A DNA stretch of 64,000 bases from Thiomonas intermedia (GTDB lineage: Bacteria > Pseudomonadota > Gammaproteobacteria > Burkholderiales > Burkholderiaceae_C). Below are positions 50,943 to 60,701 of the stretch, piece after piece. Numbering within the stretch: the stretch's first letter is position 1; each line of letters begins with the position of its first letter. The stretch spans positions 2,604,001 to 2,668,000 of the forward strand of contig NZ_CP020046.1 of the NCBI RefSeq assembly GCF_002028405.1, given 5' to 3'. A program made the position numbers and the translations under genes. The notes under the pieces are model-generated. The model had not been told where the DNA came from. It worked only from the letters and a program-made list of their open reading frames with translations, and made no database searches.

Positions 50943-52682
50943 ATGCAATTCCTTCTGCGTCAGCCCGATCCGCGCGCCCAGCACCGGCTTCAGGAGGCCG
51001 GCACCCATCCGCTGCTGGCGCAGTTGTTCGCCTCGCGCGGGGTGAAAGAGGCGCAGGAGCTGGAACTGGCCTTGCCGCATCTGCTGCCGCCCGCCCTGCT
51101 CAAGGGCGCCGAACAGGCGGCGCGGGCCCTGGCCGACGCCATCGCCAAGGGCGAGCGACTGCTCATCGTGGCCGACTACGACTGCGATGGGGCCACGGCC
51201 TGTGCGGTGGGGCTGCGCGGCCTGCGGGCCATGGGGGCGATGGTGTCCTATCTCGTGCCCAACCGTTTCACCACCGGCTACGGCCTGTCGCCCGCGGTGG
51301 TGGATCTGGCGCTGCAGCAGGCCGGAGGCAAGCCCGACTGGATCGTCACCGTGGACAACGGCATCGCCAGCGTGGAGGGCGTGGCCCATGCGCGCGCCCA
51401 CGGCATCCGTGTGCTCGTGACCGATCACCATCTGCCGGTCGACACGCTGCCGGAGGCCGAGATCATCGTCAATCCGAACCAGCCGGGATGCGGCTTCCCG
51501 AGCAAGTCCATTGCCGGGGTCGGGGTGATGTTTTATGTGCTGCTGGCGTTGCGCAGTGAGCTGCGCCAGCGCGGCGTGTTCGACGCGGCGCATCAACCGC
51601 GCCTGGACGCTCTGCTCGACCTCGTGGCGCTGGGGACCGTGGCCGACGTGGTTCGGCTCGACGCCAACAACCGCCTGCTGGTGTCGCAGGGCCTCAAGCG
51701 CCTGCGCGCGAGGCACATGCAGCCCGGCGTCGCCGCCTTGCTTCAGGTGGCGGGGCGCGAGGCGGCGCGGGTGAACAGCGCCGATCTGGGCTTTGCGCTG
51801 GGTCCGCGCATCAACGCCGCGGGGCGCCTGGCCGACATGACCGTGGGCATCGAATGTCTCACGACCGACGACCCCGCCCGCGCGCTCGACCTCGCGCAGA
51901 TGCTCGATACCTTCAACCGCGAACGCCGCAGCATCGAAGACGGCATCAAGGCCGAGGCGCTGGCCATGCTCGAAGGGCTGGATCTCGGCGCGGCGCAGGG
52001 CGCAGGCGACGAGGGAACGGCGGCCATCAGCCTGTTCGCGCCGCACTGGCACGAGGGCGTGATCGGCATCGTCGCCGGGCGCATCAAGGACCGCGAGCAT
52101 CGTCCCACCTTCGTGTTCGCCCCGGCAGAGGACGGCACCCTGCGCGGCTCGGGCCGATCGATCGCCGGATTCCATCTGCGTGATGCCCTTGATCTGATCG
52201 CCAAACGCGAGCCCGGCCTCGTGCTGCGCTTTGGCGGCCATGCGATGGCCGCGGGCTGCTCGCTGGTGCCGGACGGTTATGCGCGGTTTCGCGCCGCCCT
52301 GAACCGGGTGGCCGGCGAGTGGCTCGAACCGTCGCAGCTGCAGCGCCGCGTAGAGGTCGATGGGCCGCTGCCCGTGCAATGGTTATTGCCCGAAATGGCG
52401 TCTTTGCTGGGCGCGCAGGTGTGGGGGCAGGGCTTTGCGGCGCCCTTGTTCAGCGCACGGGTACAGATCAGACAGCAGCGCCTGATCGGCGAACGTCATC
52501 TGAAGGCCAAGGTCAGACTGGTGGACGCCGAAGGGGTGCCAGGCAAGGACTTGTTCGATCTCGTGGCCTGGGGACGTACCGATTTTCTGCCCGACGAGGC
52601 GCGCATCGCCTATCGTTTGGAGAGCAACACCTGGCAGGGCATCACCCAGGTGCAGCTCGTGCTTGAAGCCATCGAAGGGTAA
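50943..52682 (+). CDS. recJ: Single-stranded-DNA exonuclease RecJ
   Basis: A 579-aa DHH-family 5'-3' exonuclease for recombination and mismatch repair. Metal motifs: VADYDCDGATA, TVDNGIAS, VTDHHLP, NPNQPGCGFPSKSIAGVGV, and later GPRINAAGRL, HWHEGVIGIVAGR and RFGGHAMAAGCS. The OB fold is at the C-terminus. ATG 50943 gives the family N-terminus; a start inside the repeat is rejected. Confidence 0.96.
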   Translation: MQFLLRQPDPRAQHRLQEAGTHPLLAQLFASRGVKEAQELELALPHLLPPALLKGAEQAARALADAIAKGERLLIVADYDCDGATACAVGLRGLRAMGAMVSYLVPNRFTTGYGLSPAVVDLALQQAGGKPDWIVTVDNGIASVEGVAHARAHGIRVLVTDHHLPVDTLPEAEIIVNPNQPGCGFPSKSIAGVGVMFYVLLALRSELRQRGVFDAAHQPRLDALLDLVALGTVADVVRLDANNRLLVSQGLKRLRARHMQPGVAALLQVAGREAARVNSADLGFALGPRINAAGRLADMTVGIECLTTDDPARALDLAQMLDTFNRERRSIEDGIKAEALAMLEGLDLGAAQGAGDEGTAAISLFAPHWHEGVIGIVAGRIKDREHRPTFVFAPAEDGTLRGSGRSIAGFHLRDALDLIAKREPGLVLRFGGHAMAAGCSLVPDGYARFRAALNRVAGEWLEPSQLQRRVEVDGPLPVQWLLPEMASLLGAQVWGQGFAAPLFSARVQIRQQRLIGERHLKAKVRLVDAEGVPGKDLFDLVAWGRTDFLPDEARIAYRLESNTWQGITQVQLVLEAIEG

Positions 52683-52715
52683 GTGCTCCCGCCGAAAATC
52701 TCGCTGCGCGCGGCT

Positions 52716-52749
52716 CTCCCCCAGGGGGCGAGAAGCCCTTGGGGCGGCC
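52716..52749 (+). repeat. GC-rich intergenic repeat, copy between recJ and DUF1841 gene
   Basis: CCCCC-A-GGGGG (52718-52728) followed by CGAGAAGCCCTTGGGGCGG. It matches the minus-strand copy at 37371-37408 and more loosely the stretch near 30316-30340. Here it sits between convergent genes, where its hairpin could help end transcription. Confidence 0.5.
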
Positions 52750-52774
52750 CTGCGGGTGGCTCCAGCTCGCTTGA

Positions 52775-53203
52775 TTACCGCGCCGTGGCGCGTCTTTGCA
52801 CGCAGTCCACATAAGCCGCACCATCCGGCGGCAGACCGCTGCGCTGCGCCGTCCACAGCATCTCGCCCAGACAGTCCATGATGGCGTGGTGCGCGTCATG
52901 TTCGCCGAGCTTGCTGCGCAGCAGCTCGAAAGCCTGGCGAATGCCCGGCGGCTGGTCGATGGACACCTGCTCGGCGATCGACAGATGCATGGACAGGTGC
53001 AGAAACGGGTTGGTGCGTCCCTGCTCCACGGCGTAGTCGCGGCTGGCGCTTAGCGGGTTGGCGAGTTCCTCGTGGTATTCCGGGTGGAGTTCCATCCAGT
53101 CGGCGGCGATCAGTTCCAGCGGGGTGAGCACGCCGCCCGCGCGATGCCGCTGCCAGGCGGAAAGAAAAAACTGCCGAACCTCGTCTTTGCTGGGATTGAA
53201 CAT
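52775..53203 (-). CDS. DUF1841 family protein
   Basis: 142 aa. [20 protein letters not shown] and the [11 protein letters not shown] and [18 protein letters not shown] blocks are the DUF1841 pattern. The His-rich middle ([23 protein letters not shown]) could bind a metal, but no function is known for the family. ATG 53203 fits the family start. It is convergent with recJ and divergent from the nitroreductase gene. Confidence 0.9.
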   Translation of the reverse strand: MFNPSKDEVRQFFLSAWQRHRAGGVLTPLELIAADWMELHPEYHEELANPLSASRDYAVEQGRTNPFLHLSMHLSIAEQVSIDQPPGIRQAFELLRSKLGEHDAHHAIMDCLGEMLWTAQRSGLPPDGAAYVDCVQRRATAR

Positions 53204-53317
53204 GGTGCTCGTATTGTCCCGCAGGGTTCGCAATCTTGCCCTGCGGCCGTGCTTGCATTCGCTTACAAAGCCGTTTTGAGCGACGATTTCAAGCCTTCCC
53301 ACTTCACGAGAACCAAC

Positions 53318-53908
53318 ATGCCTCAGATCGATGCCGGCGCCCTGCGCCAACTCTTCGACGACGCGCGAACCCACAATGCCTGGCTGGACCAGCCCGTGCC
53401 CGAGCCTCTGCTGCACCAGCTCTACGACCTGATGAAGTGGGGGCCGACCTCGGCCAATTGCTCACCGGCGCGCATCGTGTTCGTGCAGTCCCAGGCGGCC
53501 AAGGCGCGGCTTGCGCCGTGCATGAGCGAGGGCAACCGGGCCAAGACTCTGAAGGCGCCGGTGACGGCCATCGTCGGCATGGACATGGCGTTCTACGACC
53601 ACCTGCCTGAGCTGTTTCCGAACAACCTCGATGCGCGCAGCTGGTTTGCGGGCAAGCCCGACGTCATTGCGTCCACGGCGATGCGCAATGCGAGTCTGCA
53701 GGGCGGCTATCTCATTCTGGCCGCCCGCGCCCTGGGCCTGGACTGCGGCCCGATGAGCGGTTTCGATGCCGAGGCGGTGAACGCGGCGTTCTTCGCCGGG
53801 ACCGAGATCCAGGCCAATTTTCTGTGCAATCTCGGCTACGGAGATCCGGTCGGGCTGTTCCCCCGCAACCCGCGGCTGAGTTTCGAGCAGGCCTGCCGCA
53901 TCGCCTAG
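53318..53908 (+). CDS. RutE-like NADH/NADPH nitroreductase (malonic semialdehyde reductase family)
   Basis: A 196-aa FMN nitroreductase-fold protein. [17 protein letters not shown] is the FMN-binding block, and [29 protein letters not shown] is typical of RutE/YdfN enzymes, which reduce malonic semialdehyde to 3-hydroxypropionate. No other rut genes are near, so the physiological substrate is uncertain. Confidence 0.88.
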   Translation: MPQIDAGALRQLFDDARTHNAWLDQPVPEPLLHQLYDLMKWGPTSANCSPARIVFVQSQAAKARLAPCMSEGNRAKTLKAPVTAIVGMDMAFYDHLPELFPNNLDARSWFAGKPDVIASTAMRNASLQGGYLILAARALGLDCGPMSGFDAEAVNAAFFAGTEIQANFLCNLGYGDPVGLFPRNPRLSFEQACRIA

Positions 53909-53999
53909 GCCGACCGCTGAGAGCGGCGTGGAACTGGCGCGCCGGTTCTGGTAATTTTCACCCATCGTTTCCAGAACGCCAGAACTGAAAGGGTGCGCC

Positions 54000-54623
54000 A
54001 TGCCGGTCATCGTTGTCGCCAATCCCAAGGGCGGAGTGGGCAAGTCCACGCTATCGACGCAGATCGCGGGCTATTTCGCCAGCCAGGGCCATGCCGTGAT
54101 GCTGGGCGACTCGGACCGGCAGGAATCGTCCCGCCTGTGGCTGTCGCTGCGCGATCGGGCCTTGCCCCGCATCGACACCTGGGAGATGAGCCACGACTAC
54201 ATCGCCAGGCCGCCCAGGGGAACGACGCATGCGGTGATCGACACCTCGGCCGGCTTGCACGGCTGGCGGCTGAACGATGTGATGAAGCAGGCCGGCAAAG
54301 TCCTGGTACCGCTGTCGGCCTCGATTTTCGACATCTACGCCACGCAGGCGTTCGTGCAGAAGCTGCGCGAATCGCGCGAAAAGCACGGCTTCGACCTAGC
54401 TCTGGTGGGCGTGCGCATCGACCCTCGCACCCATGCCGCCGAGCAATTGCAGGCGTTCGTGGCGCAGAGCGGCCTGCCCATGCTGACCAACCTGCGCCAG
54501 ACCACGCTGTACCCGCAGATGGCGGCCCACGGCCTGACCCTCTGGGACCTGCCGCCCAGCCAGGCCGCCCGGGACCTGGAACAGTGGCAACCCGTTACTG
54601 ACTGGCTGGAGCGGTCGGTCTGA
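54000..54623 (+). CDS. Orphan ParA-family ATPase
   Basis: 207 aa. The deviant Walker [21 protein letters not shown] is at the very N-terminus, with no DNA-binding domain before it. GDSDRQESSRLW and VIDTSAGLHGWRL follow. No parB or parS is adjacent, so this is a small solitary ParA of the kind that positions cell structures or proteins. The cargo cannot be told. AAAGGG precedes ATG 54000. Confidence 0.88.
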   Translation: MPVIVVANPKGGVGKSTLSTQIAGYFASQGHAVMLGDSDRQESSRLWLSLRDRALPRIDTWEMSHDYIARPPRGTTHAVIDTSAGLHGWRLNDVMKQAGKVLVPLSASIFDIYATQAFVQKLRESREKHGFDLALVGVRIDPRTHAAEQLQAFVAQSGLPMLTNLRQTTLYPQMAAHGLTLWDLPPSQAARDLEQWQPVTDWLERSV

Positions 54624-54778
54624 ATCCGGTCCTTCCGGCCAGGGGGAGGCCCAAAAAACAAGGCACATCCCGGAATGACTCCGCAGGATGTGCCCAAGCT
54701 GCAAGGAAACGGTTCGACGGCTTCGTCGTGGGTGGGGGTTGCCGCGTTGAGTGAGGAATTGGTGAGATTCGATCGGTG

Positions 54779-55594
54779 TCAGACCGCGCGTTCGGGCTGC
54801 GCCACCAATCCGAGCGCGGGACGATTGACGCGGAACAGGCGCGGGCCGACATGTTCGAGCAGCTTGTCGCGCTCGAACTGAGCGATGACGCGGCTGGCCG
54901 TCTCAAGGGCCACGCCCAGCATGGCGCCGAGGTCGCTGCGCTTGGGCAGGGTGATGGTGTCGTTGAGTTCCGGATCGGCCAGCTTGAGCAGCAGGCGCGC
55001 CATGCGCGCGGGAATGGCACCCGAGCCCAGCAGCAGCGCCCATTCGTCGGTATCGCGCAGGGCGCGATGCCAGCGCTCCAGGAATTCCTGGCGCAGATTG
55101 GGCACCTGTTCCTCCATCTTGCGGATCACATCGACCGGGATGCGGCACACCCGCACCGCGCCAATGGCCGAGGCGTGGTGCATGTAGGGCTCGTGAATGA
55201 AGCACTCCAGGCCGATGAGGTCGCCGCGACGGGCCACGCGGGTGATGCGGCGGGTGCCATCGGGCAGCACACGTTCGAGCTTCACATAGCCGGTCTTGAT
55301 GGTGTAGAGCCACTCACCGCGCTGCCCTTCGCTGAACAACTGCTGGCCCGCGCCGTATTGCATGTCGTCGATGACCTGATGGAAATTGTCGAAATCTTCC
55401 ATGCGCAGCGCGCCAAACAGGGCAATGCGGCGCACGCCGCAGTTGCGGCAATCCGACGCGCCGCGCCAGGCGTTGACCACCTCGGTATGCCCCATGCGGC
55501 TGGCGGCCGGCTCCTTGGTGCGCGCAAGGGTCTTGCGCAGATTGGCCAGAGGAATGGCGGTGGTGGACGGCGGGCTGGCGAAGGTGGTTTCCAT
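54779..55594 (-). CDS. Crp/FNR-family regulator, FNR type
   Basis: 271 aa. The N-terminal CxxC (SDCRNCGVRR, near residue 50) is followed by a cyclic-nucleotide-fold domain (about 70-180) and a C-terminal winged helix whose recognition helix has ETASR, the E-xx-SR pattern that reads TTGAT. A counterpart of E. coli FNR Cys122 is present (RVCRIP), but the third N-terminal cysteine of E. coli FNR is replaced, so classic 4Fe-4S ligation is not complete. A half-good site TTGAC-N4-CGCAA at 55607-55620 may allow autoregulation. Confidence 0.9.
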   Translation of the reverse strand: METTFASPPSTTAIPLANLRKTLARTKEPAASRMGHTEVVNAWRGASDCRNCGVRRIALFGALRMEDFDNFHQVIDDMQYGAGQQLFSEGQRGEWLYTIKTGYVKLERVLPDGTRRITRVARRGDLIGLECFIHEPYMHHASAIGAVRVCRIPVDVIRKMEEQVPNLRQEFLERWHRALRDTDEWALLLGSGAIPARMARLLLKLADPELNDTITLPKRSDLGAMLGVALETASRVIAQFERDKLLEHVGPRLFRVNRPALGLVAQPERAV

Positions 55595-55881
55595 GGTGTG
55601 CTCTCATTGACGTGGCGCAATATTAGCGAATGCTGATATAGACTTGTCAATATAGGGAATTCACGGTGAGAACTAGGGAAAACCCTTGTTTTTGGCCTTC
55701 TTCCTTGCGCCCAATCGATTTTTGCAGCGCACAAAACGCTGAAAAACTGTCGCAGTTGTGACACAGGCGTACCACAGGTTTGCGAGGGTCTGCCGATCTC
55801 TACAGTGCGTGCGGCCAGGCCGGGCTTGCACCTACACTTCTTGCTCTGACCGATCACACCATGAAGAAAGGCGATCCCAGC

Positions 55882-56721
55882 ATGATGGATGTGCAGACTC
55901 TGGCCGCACGCGATGTGCGGCGCGCCCTGGAAGAAGATGTGGGAACGGGCGATCTCACGGCTGCCCTGATCGCGCCGGACGCCATGGCCCAGGCCACGGT
56001 GCGCAGCCGCGAGGCGGCCCGCCTGTGTGGCGCGCCCTGGGCCAATGCGTGCCTGCGCGCCCTCGATCCTGGCGCTCATGTGGAGTGGCTGACGCCAGAA
56101 GGCGGGACTCTGCGGGCCGATCAGGTCTTCCTGCAACTGCGCGGCAACGCCCGCGCGCTGCTCACCGCCGAACGCACGATGCTCAATTTTCTGCAACTGC
56201 TCAGCGCCGTGGCCACGCGCACGGCCGAGTATGTGGACGTGGTGCGCGGCACGCGGGCGCAGATCGTTGATACCCGCAAGACCCTGCCCGGGCTGCGCCT
56301 GGCGCAGAAGTATGCCGTGCGCGTGGGCGGGGGCATGAATCACCGTCTGGGGCTGTTCGACGCCGTGCTGATCAAGGAAAACCACATCGCCGCCGCGGGT
56401 GGAGTGACGGCCGCCCTGGAGCAGGCCAGGCGGGTTGCGGCGCAGGCCCAGTTCATCCAGATCGAGGTAGAGACCCTCGAACAACTCGATGAGGCCCTGA
56501 CGGCGCAGGCGAGCATGATCCTGCTGGACAATATGTCGCTGGAACAATTGCGCACCGCCGTGCACCTCAACGCCGGACGCGCCGTGCTCGAAGTCTCGGG
56601 CGGGGTTGATCTTCAAACCGTGCGAGGCATTGCAGAAACCGGCATCGACCGCATCTCGGTGGGCAAGCTCACCAAGGATGTACGCGCCGTCGATCTGTCG
56701 ATGCGCTTCACTCCGGCCTGA
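55882..56721 (+). CDS. nadC: Quinolinate phosphoribosyltransferase
   Basis: A 279-aa NAD-synthesis enzyme. EDVGTGDLTAALI, RTMLNFLQLLSAVATRT, DTRKTLPGLRLAQKYAV, HRLGLFDAVLIKENHI and DLSMRF are family blocks. ATG 55882 has AAAGG about 12 nt upstream; ATG 55861 is possible. It is 30 nt before nadA, with which it forms the quinolinate route. The gap to the FNR gene (55595-55881) is AT-richer than average and must hold both promoters. Confidence 0.95.
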   Translation: MMDVQTLAARDVRRALEEDVGTGDLTAALIAPDAMAQATVRSREAARLCGAPWANACLRALDPGAHVEWLTPEGGTLRADQVFLQLRGNARALLTAERTMLNFLQLLSAVATRTAEYVDVVRGTRAQIVDTRKTLPGLRLAQKYAVRVGGGMNHRLGLFDAVLIKENHIAAAGGVTAALEQARRVAAQAQFIQIEVETLEQLDEALTAQASMILLDNMSLEQLRTAVHLNAGRAVLEVSGGVDLQTVRGIAETGIDRISVGKLTKDVRAVDLSMRFTPA

Positions 56722-56751
56722 TTGACCTGCTTCGCCCAACAGGAAGTCCGC

Positions 56752-57849
56752 ATGACCGACACCTTTGCCGTCACGTTCGAAAGCCCCGTCACCGGCACGT
56801 CCCAAGCCTGGGCACGCGTACCCACTGAGCCCGATCCGGCCGAACGCGAAGCCCTCATGAGCCGTTGCGCTGAGCTGCTGCGCGCCCACGATGCGGCACT
56901 GGTCGCGCACTACTACACCCATCCCGACCTGCAGGATCTGGCCCAGGCCACCGGCGGGCTGGTGGCCGATTCGCTGGAAATGGCGCGCTTCGGCGCCCGC
57001 CATCCGGCGACCACCCTGGTGGTGGCGGGCGTGCGCTTCATGGGTGAGACCGCGAAGATGCTGTCGATGGACAAGCGCGTGCTCATGCCCGATCTCGACG
57101 CCAACTGCTCGCTCGATCTGGGCTGCCCCGCCCCGCAGTTCAGCGCCTTCTGCGACGCCCATTCCGACCGTACCGTGGTGGTCTATGCCAACACCAGCGC
57201 GGCGGTGAAGGCGCGCGCCGACTGGGTGGTGACCTCGAGCTGTGCGCTCGACATCGTGGCCCACCTGCATGCGCGAGGCGAAAAAATCCTCTGGGCACCT
57301 GACCGCCACCTGGGCGGCTACATTCAGCAGCAAACCGGTGCCGACATGCTGCTGTGGCAGGGCTCGTGCATCGTCCACGACGAATTCAAGGCCCTCGAAC
57401 TCGAGATGCTCAAGGCCGAGCATCCCAAGGCCCGCGTGCTGGTCCATCCCGAAAGTCCGGCGCAGGTGGTGGCGCTGGCGGACGTGGTGGGATCGACCTC
57501 GCAGATTCTCCGCGCCGCGCGCGAGCTCGACGCGCCCGAGTTCATCGTCGCCACCGATGCCGGCATGTTCCACGCGCTGCAGCAGCAGAACCCCGGCAAG
57601 ACCTTCATCGCCGCGCCCACGGCGGGCAACGCCGCCACCTGCAAGAGCTGCGCGCATTGCCCCTGGATGGCGATGAACAGCCTCGGCGGCCTGGCCCGGG
57701 TGCTGGAGACGGGGGCCAACGCCATCGAACTCGATCCGGCGCTGGCGGCGCGCGCGCGCCTGCCGGTGCAGCGCATGCTCGATTTCACCGCGGCGCAAAA
57801 GACCGCGGCGGCGGCTGGCAGTCTGGTGCCCGGCATCGGCGCGGCCTAA
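56752..57849 (+). CDS. nadA: Quinolinate synthase A
   Basis: A 365-aa 4Fe-4S enzyme making quinolinate from iminoaspartate and DHAP. The three cluster cysteine sites are in [22 protein letters not shown] and [25 protein letters not shown] at the N-terminus is typical. AGGAAG precedes ATG 56752. nadB is not in the window. Confidence 0.96.
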   Translation: MTDTFAVTFESPVTGTSQAWARVPTEPDPAEREALMSRCAELLRAHDAALVAHYYTHPDLQDLAQATGGLVADSLEMARFGARHPATTLVVAGVRFMGETAKMLSMDKRVLMPDLDANCSLDLGCPAPQFSAFCDAHSDRTVVVYANTSAAVKARADWVVTSSCALDIVAHLHARGEKILWAPDRHLGGYIQQQTGADMLLWQGSCIVHDEFKALELEMLKAEHPKARVLVHPESPAQVVALADVVGSTSQILRAARELDAPEFIVATDAGMFHALQQQNPGKTFIAAPTAGNAATCKSCAHCPWMAMNSLGGLARVLETGANAIELDPALAARARLPVQRMLDFTAAQKTAAAAGSLVPGIGAA

Positions 57850-58166
57850 CGCAGACGGCCGAGGTAGGAGGGCGGGGCAGGGGCTTTCTCGGGCGGATGC
57901 TTGTCCGCGCCGCTTCGCGGGGTGGTTTTGGCCGCGCCGTGCGGAAACATCACCGCCTCGAAGCGATCGGCCCACAGACGCAGATCGGCGTCGTTCTCGC
58001 TGCGGGCGATGCGCAGCACTTCGAGGGCGTACTCGGCGTTTTGCGCCATCCACTCGGTGTCGGTCACCCGGCCGATCTTGCGGCGCAGCAGAACATGCAG
58101 ATGCGCGGCCAGCGCGACGGCTTCGGTGCTTCCCATGGCCAGTGCTCCTGTGAGGGTCGGCGTCAT
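57846..58166 (-). CDS. Small conserved hypothetical protein downstream of amtB
   Basis: 106 aa, no function recognised. The first ~75 residues are helical ([40 protein letters not shown]); the last 30 are Pro/Lys-rich and probably disordered. Its ATG overlaps the amtB stop (ATGA), so it is translated with amtB. It takes the place where many bacteria have glnK next to amtB, but it does not resemble a PII protein. It overlaps nadA by 4 nt. Confidence 0.75.
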   Translation of the reverse strand: MTPTLTGALAMGSTEAVALAAHLHVLLRRKIGRVTDTEWMAQNAEYALEVLRIARSENDADLRLWADRFEAVMFPHGAAKTTPRSGADKHPPEKAPAPPSYLGRLR

Positions 58167-59518
58167 TCGATGCGTTCGCCATGCTGGCTCAGATCCAGCC
58201 CGGCCTCTTCCTCGTCGGCGCCGACGCGCAGGCCGATCAGGGCATCGATGATTTTGAGCAGGATGTAGCTGGCGACAAAACTGTAGGCCAGCGTGGCACT
58301 CGCACCCAGTGCCTGAACGAGGATCGATGCCGTCTGGCCGCTGTAGGTCGGCACGGCAAAAACGCCCGTGAGCACCGCCCCGGCGAAGCCCCCGACGCCG
58401 TGGATGCCGAACACATCGAGCGCATCGTCGGCGCCGAGCAGTCTTTTGAGCCCGGTGGCGCCCCAATAGCACACCACGCCTGAGATCAGCCCCACGGCAA
58501 CCGCCCCCATCGGATCGACGAAACCCGAGGCCGGCGTGATCGCCACCAGCCCGGCCACGGCACCCGAGCAGATTCCCAGCAGCGTCGGGCGGCCGCGCAG
58601 CGTCCATTCGGTCAGCATCCAGCTGAACGCCGCGGCCGCGGTGCCGATCTGCGTGGCCAGCATCGCCATGCCGGCGCGGCCATCGGCGGCGCAGGCCGAG
58701 CCCGCGTTGAATCCGAACCAACCCACCCAGAGCAACGCGGCACCGATCATGGTGTAGGCCAGGTTGGCGGGGAGAAAGGGCTCTTCGCCCCAGCGCTGAC
58801 GCTTGCCCAGCACGATGGCGCAGGCCAGGCCGGCCGCACCGGCGTTGATGTGCACCACCGTGCCGCCGGCGAAATCGAGCATGCCCATCGAGGCCAGCCA
58901 GCCCGACGGCTCCCACACCGAATGCGCCACCGGCGCGTAAACCAGAAGCGACCACAGGCCCATGAAGATCAGCATGGCGGAGAACTTCATGCGTTCGGCA
59001 AAGGCGCCCACGATCAGGGCCGGCGTGATGATGGCAAACGTCATCTGGAACATCACGTAGACCGACTCGGGAATGGTGGGCGCCAGTTCGCTGACCGAGA
59101 CCGTGCCGCTGCTCTTGCTGTAGAACACCCCGTCGAGAAACAGCCGCGACAGGTCGCCGATGAAGGCATTGCCGGGCATGAAGGCCAGGCTGTATCCGGC
59201 GACGAACCACAACAGCGTGACCAGCACCGTGGTGGCGAAGACCTGCATGGTGACACCGAGGATGTTCTTCTTGCGCACCATGCCGGCATAGAACAGGGCC
59301 AGGCCCGGAATGGTCATCATCAGCACCAGGGCCGTGGAGGCGAGCATCCACGCGGTATCGCCAGCGTTCAGCGTGGCGGCCTGGGCGATATGGGGGGTCG
59401 ACAGCGTGGCGGGCACCGACTGTGCCGTGGCATTCAGGGGAAGGCCGCTGGCGAGCAAGAGCGTGATGGCGGCAGAGAAACGGTGTTTTCTGGCAGGTTG
59501 TGCGTGGGTGTGGTGCAT
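58163..59518 (-). CDS. amtB: Ammonium transporter AmtB
   Basis: A 451-aa channel with a signal-like leader (AAITLLLASGLPLNATAQ) and about 11 membrane helices. DTAWMLASTALVLMMTIPGLALFYAG is near the N-terminus, DFAGGTVVHINAGAAGL and IHGVGGFAGAVLTG follow; the two pore histidines are in VVHIN and GIHGV. ATG 59518 is used; the frame's longer start is a TTG. A sigma-54-like promoter and a possible NtrC site lie upstream. Confidence 0.95.
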   Translation of the reverse strand: MHHTHAQPARKHRFSAAITLLLASGLPLNATAQSVPATLSTPHIAQAATLNAGDTAWMLASTALVLMMTIPGLALFYAGMVRKKNILGVTMQVFATTVLVTLLWFVAGYSLAFMPGNAFIGDLSRLFLDGVFYSKSSGTVSVSELAPTIPESVYVMFQMTFAIITPALIVGAFAERMKFSAMLIFMGLWSLLVYAPVAHSVWEPSGWLASMGMLDFAGGTVVHINAGAAGLACAIVLGKRQRWGEEPFLPANLAYTMIGAALLWVGWFGFNAGSACAADGRAGMAMLATQIGTAAAAFSWMLTEWTLRGRPTLLGICSGAVAGLVAITPASGFVDPMGAVAVGLISGVVCYWGATGLKRLLGADDALDVFGIHGVGGFAGAVLTGVFAVPTYSGQTASILVQALGASATLAYSFVASYILLKIIDALIGLRVGADEEEAGLDLSQHGERIE

Positions 59519-59549
59519 GAGAACCCCGATCGAGTGATGCTGGGGAGTT

Positions 59550-59565
59550 CGCAATATTCAGACCA
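59550..59565 (-). promoter_or_regulatory. Sigma-54-type promoter for amtB
   Basis: On the minus strand TGGTCTGAATATTGCG matches the -24/-12 layout (TGG at -24, TTGC at -12) with the exact spacing. It lies about 32-47 bp before the amtB start. Sigma-54/NtrC control of amtB is well known in other proteobacteria. Confidence 0.6.
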
Positions 59566-59690
59566 ATGCATAGGTCGGCCAAAGATGTGAACCCGTGCAC
59601 ACGCAAAGGGTGCTCTTGTCGAGTAATTGGCAGCTCAGGCCCGGCCTGTTGACCATGCCGCACCACGCCGAGGCTGACGTGCGTGGTTTG

Positions 59691-59705
59691 GCACCAGCGC
59701 AGTGC
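59691..59705 (-). promoter_or_regulatory. Possible NtrC-type binding site upstream of amtB
   Basis: GCACT-N5-GGTGC on the minus strand is an imperfect match to the NtrC dyad (GCACC...GGTGC). It is centred about 140 bp upstream of the -24/-12 element, the usual enhancer range. Confidence 0.35.
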
Positions 59706-59740
59706 GAAAACGATGGGCCCGGCGCGATGGTCTTGAAACG

Positions 59741-60184
59741 CTAGCGCGTTTTCATGATGCGGGCCTTTTCCCGCTGCCAGTCGCGCTTGGCCTCGGTGTC
59801 GCGCTTGTCGTGGTCTTTCTTGCCCTTGCCCAGCGCCAGATCGAGTTTGACCCGGCCGCCCTTGTAGTGCAGATTGATCGGCACCAGGGTGTAGCCGCGC
59901 TGTTCCACCTTGCCGATCAGCTTGCGGATTTCGTCCTTGTGCATCAGCAGCTTGCGGGTGCGCGAGGCGTCCGGCCGCACATGGGTGGAGGCGCTGTTCA
60001 GCGCCGTGACGTTCATGCCGATGAGAAACAACTCGCCGTCGCGGATGACGACATAGCCGTCGGTGAGCTGCACCTGCCCGGAACGAATGGATTTGACCTC
60101 CCAGCCTTCGAGCACGATGCCCGCCTCGAAGCGGTCTTCGAGGAAGTAATTGAAGTGGGCCTTGCGGTTTTCGGCGATGCTCAT
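59741..60184 (-). CDS. smpB: SsrA-binding protein SmpB
   Basis: A 147-aa tmRNA partner for ribosome rescue. [32 protein letters not shown] at the N-terminus in pieces, [20 protein letters not shown] and the C-terminal [19 protein letters not shown] tail are typical. A 10-residue longer start is rejected. It diverges from ratA, the usual smpB-ratA arrangement. Confidence 0.97.
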   Translation of the reverse strand: MSIAENRKAHFNYFLEDRFEAGIVLEGWEVKSIRSGQVQLTDGYVVIRDGELFLIGMNVTALNSASTHVRPDASRTRKLLMHKDEIRKLIGKVEQRGYTLVPINLHYKGGRVKLDLALGKGKKDHDKRDTEAKRDWQREKARIMKTR

Positions 60185-60260
60185 GCGGGGGAATATGGGG
60201 CGTTCGGCCCTCAATACAATCCTGTCATTCTAAGAAGCCTCGATCCGCGTACGCTCGTCC

Positions 60261-60701
60261 ATGCCCCAGGTTCACAAATCCGTCCTCATCTGGTACAGCC
60301 CGCAGGAAATGTACGACCTGGTCACCGATGTGGCCTCCTATCCGCAATTCCTTCCCTGGTGCGGAGGCACCTCGGTGCAGGCCGAAGAGGGCGACACGGT
60401 GCGGGCCAGCGTGACCATCGATTTCAAGGGCATACGCCAGAGCTTCACCACGCTGAACACCCATGTGCCCGGCGAGGAGGTCCGCATGCGACTGGTCGAC
60501 GGACCGTTCTCGGCGCTGCACGGCCGCTGGGTGTTCAACCCGCTGGCCGACGGCAAGGCTTGCAAGGTCGAGTTCGTGCTCGATTACAAGTTCTCCAATT
60601 TTCTCGTGGAGAAGGTCATCGGCCCGGTGTTCAACCATATCGCCAGCAGTTTTGTCGATGCCTTCGTGCTGCGCGCCAAGCAGGTCTATGGGCCACGCTG
60701 A
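60261..60701 (+). CDS. ratA: RatA / Coq10-like START-domain protein
   Basis: A 146-aa START-fold protein. HKSVLIWYSPQEMYDLVTDV, YPQFLPWCGG and GPFSALHGRWVFNPL are family blocks. Called RatA in E. coli (reported toxin blocking 70S assembly), but members also resemble the ubiquinone-binding Coq10. It overlaps rnfH by 14 nt. Confidence 0.92.
   Translation: MPQVHKSVLIWYSPQEMYDLVTDVASYPQFLPWCGGTSVQAEEGDTVRASVTIDFKGIRQSFTTLNTHVPGEEVRMRLVDGPFSALHGRWVFNPLADGKACKVEFVLDYKFSNFLVEKVIGPVFNHIASSFVDAFVLRAKQVYGPR

Noticed and set aside
55282-58182. Minus-strand 966-codon frame over nadC and nadA
   Set aside because: Antisense shadow of two well-supported genes, with no ribosome site or known domain.
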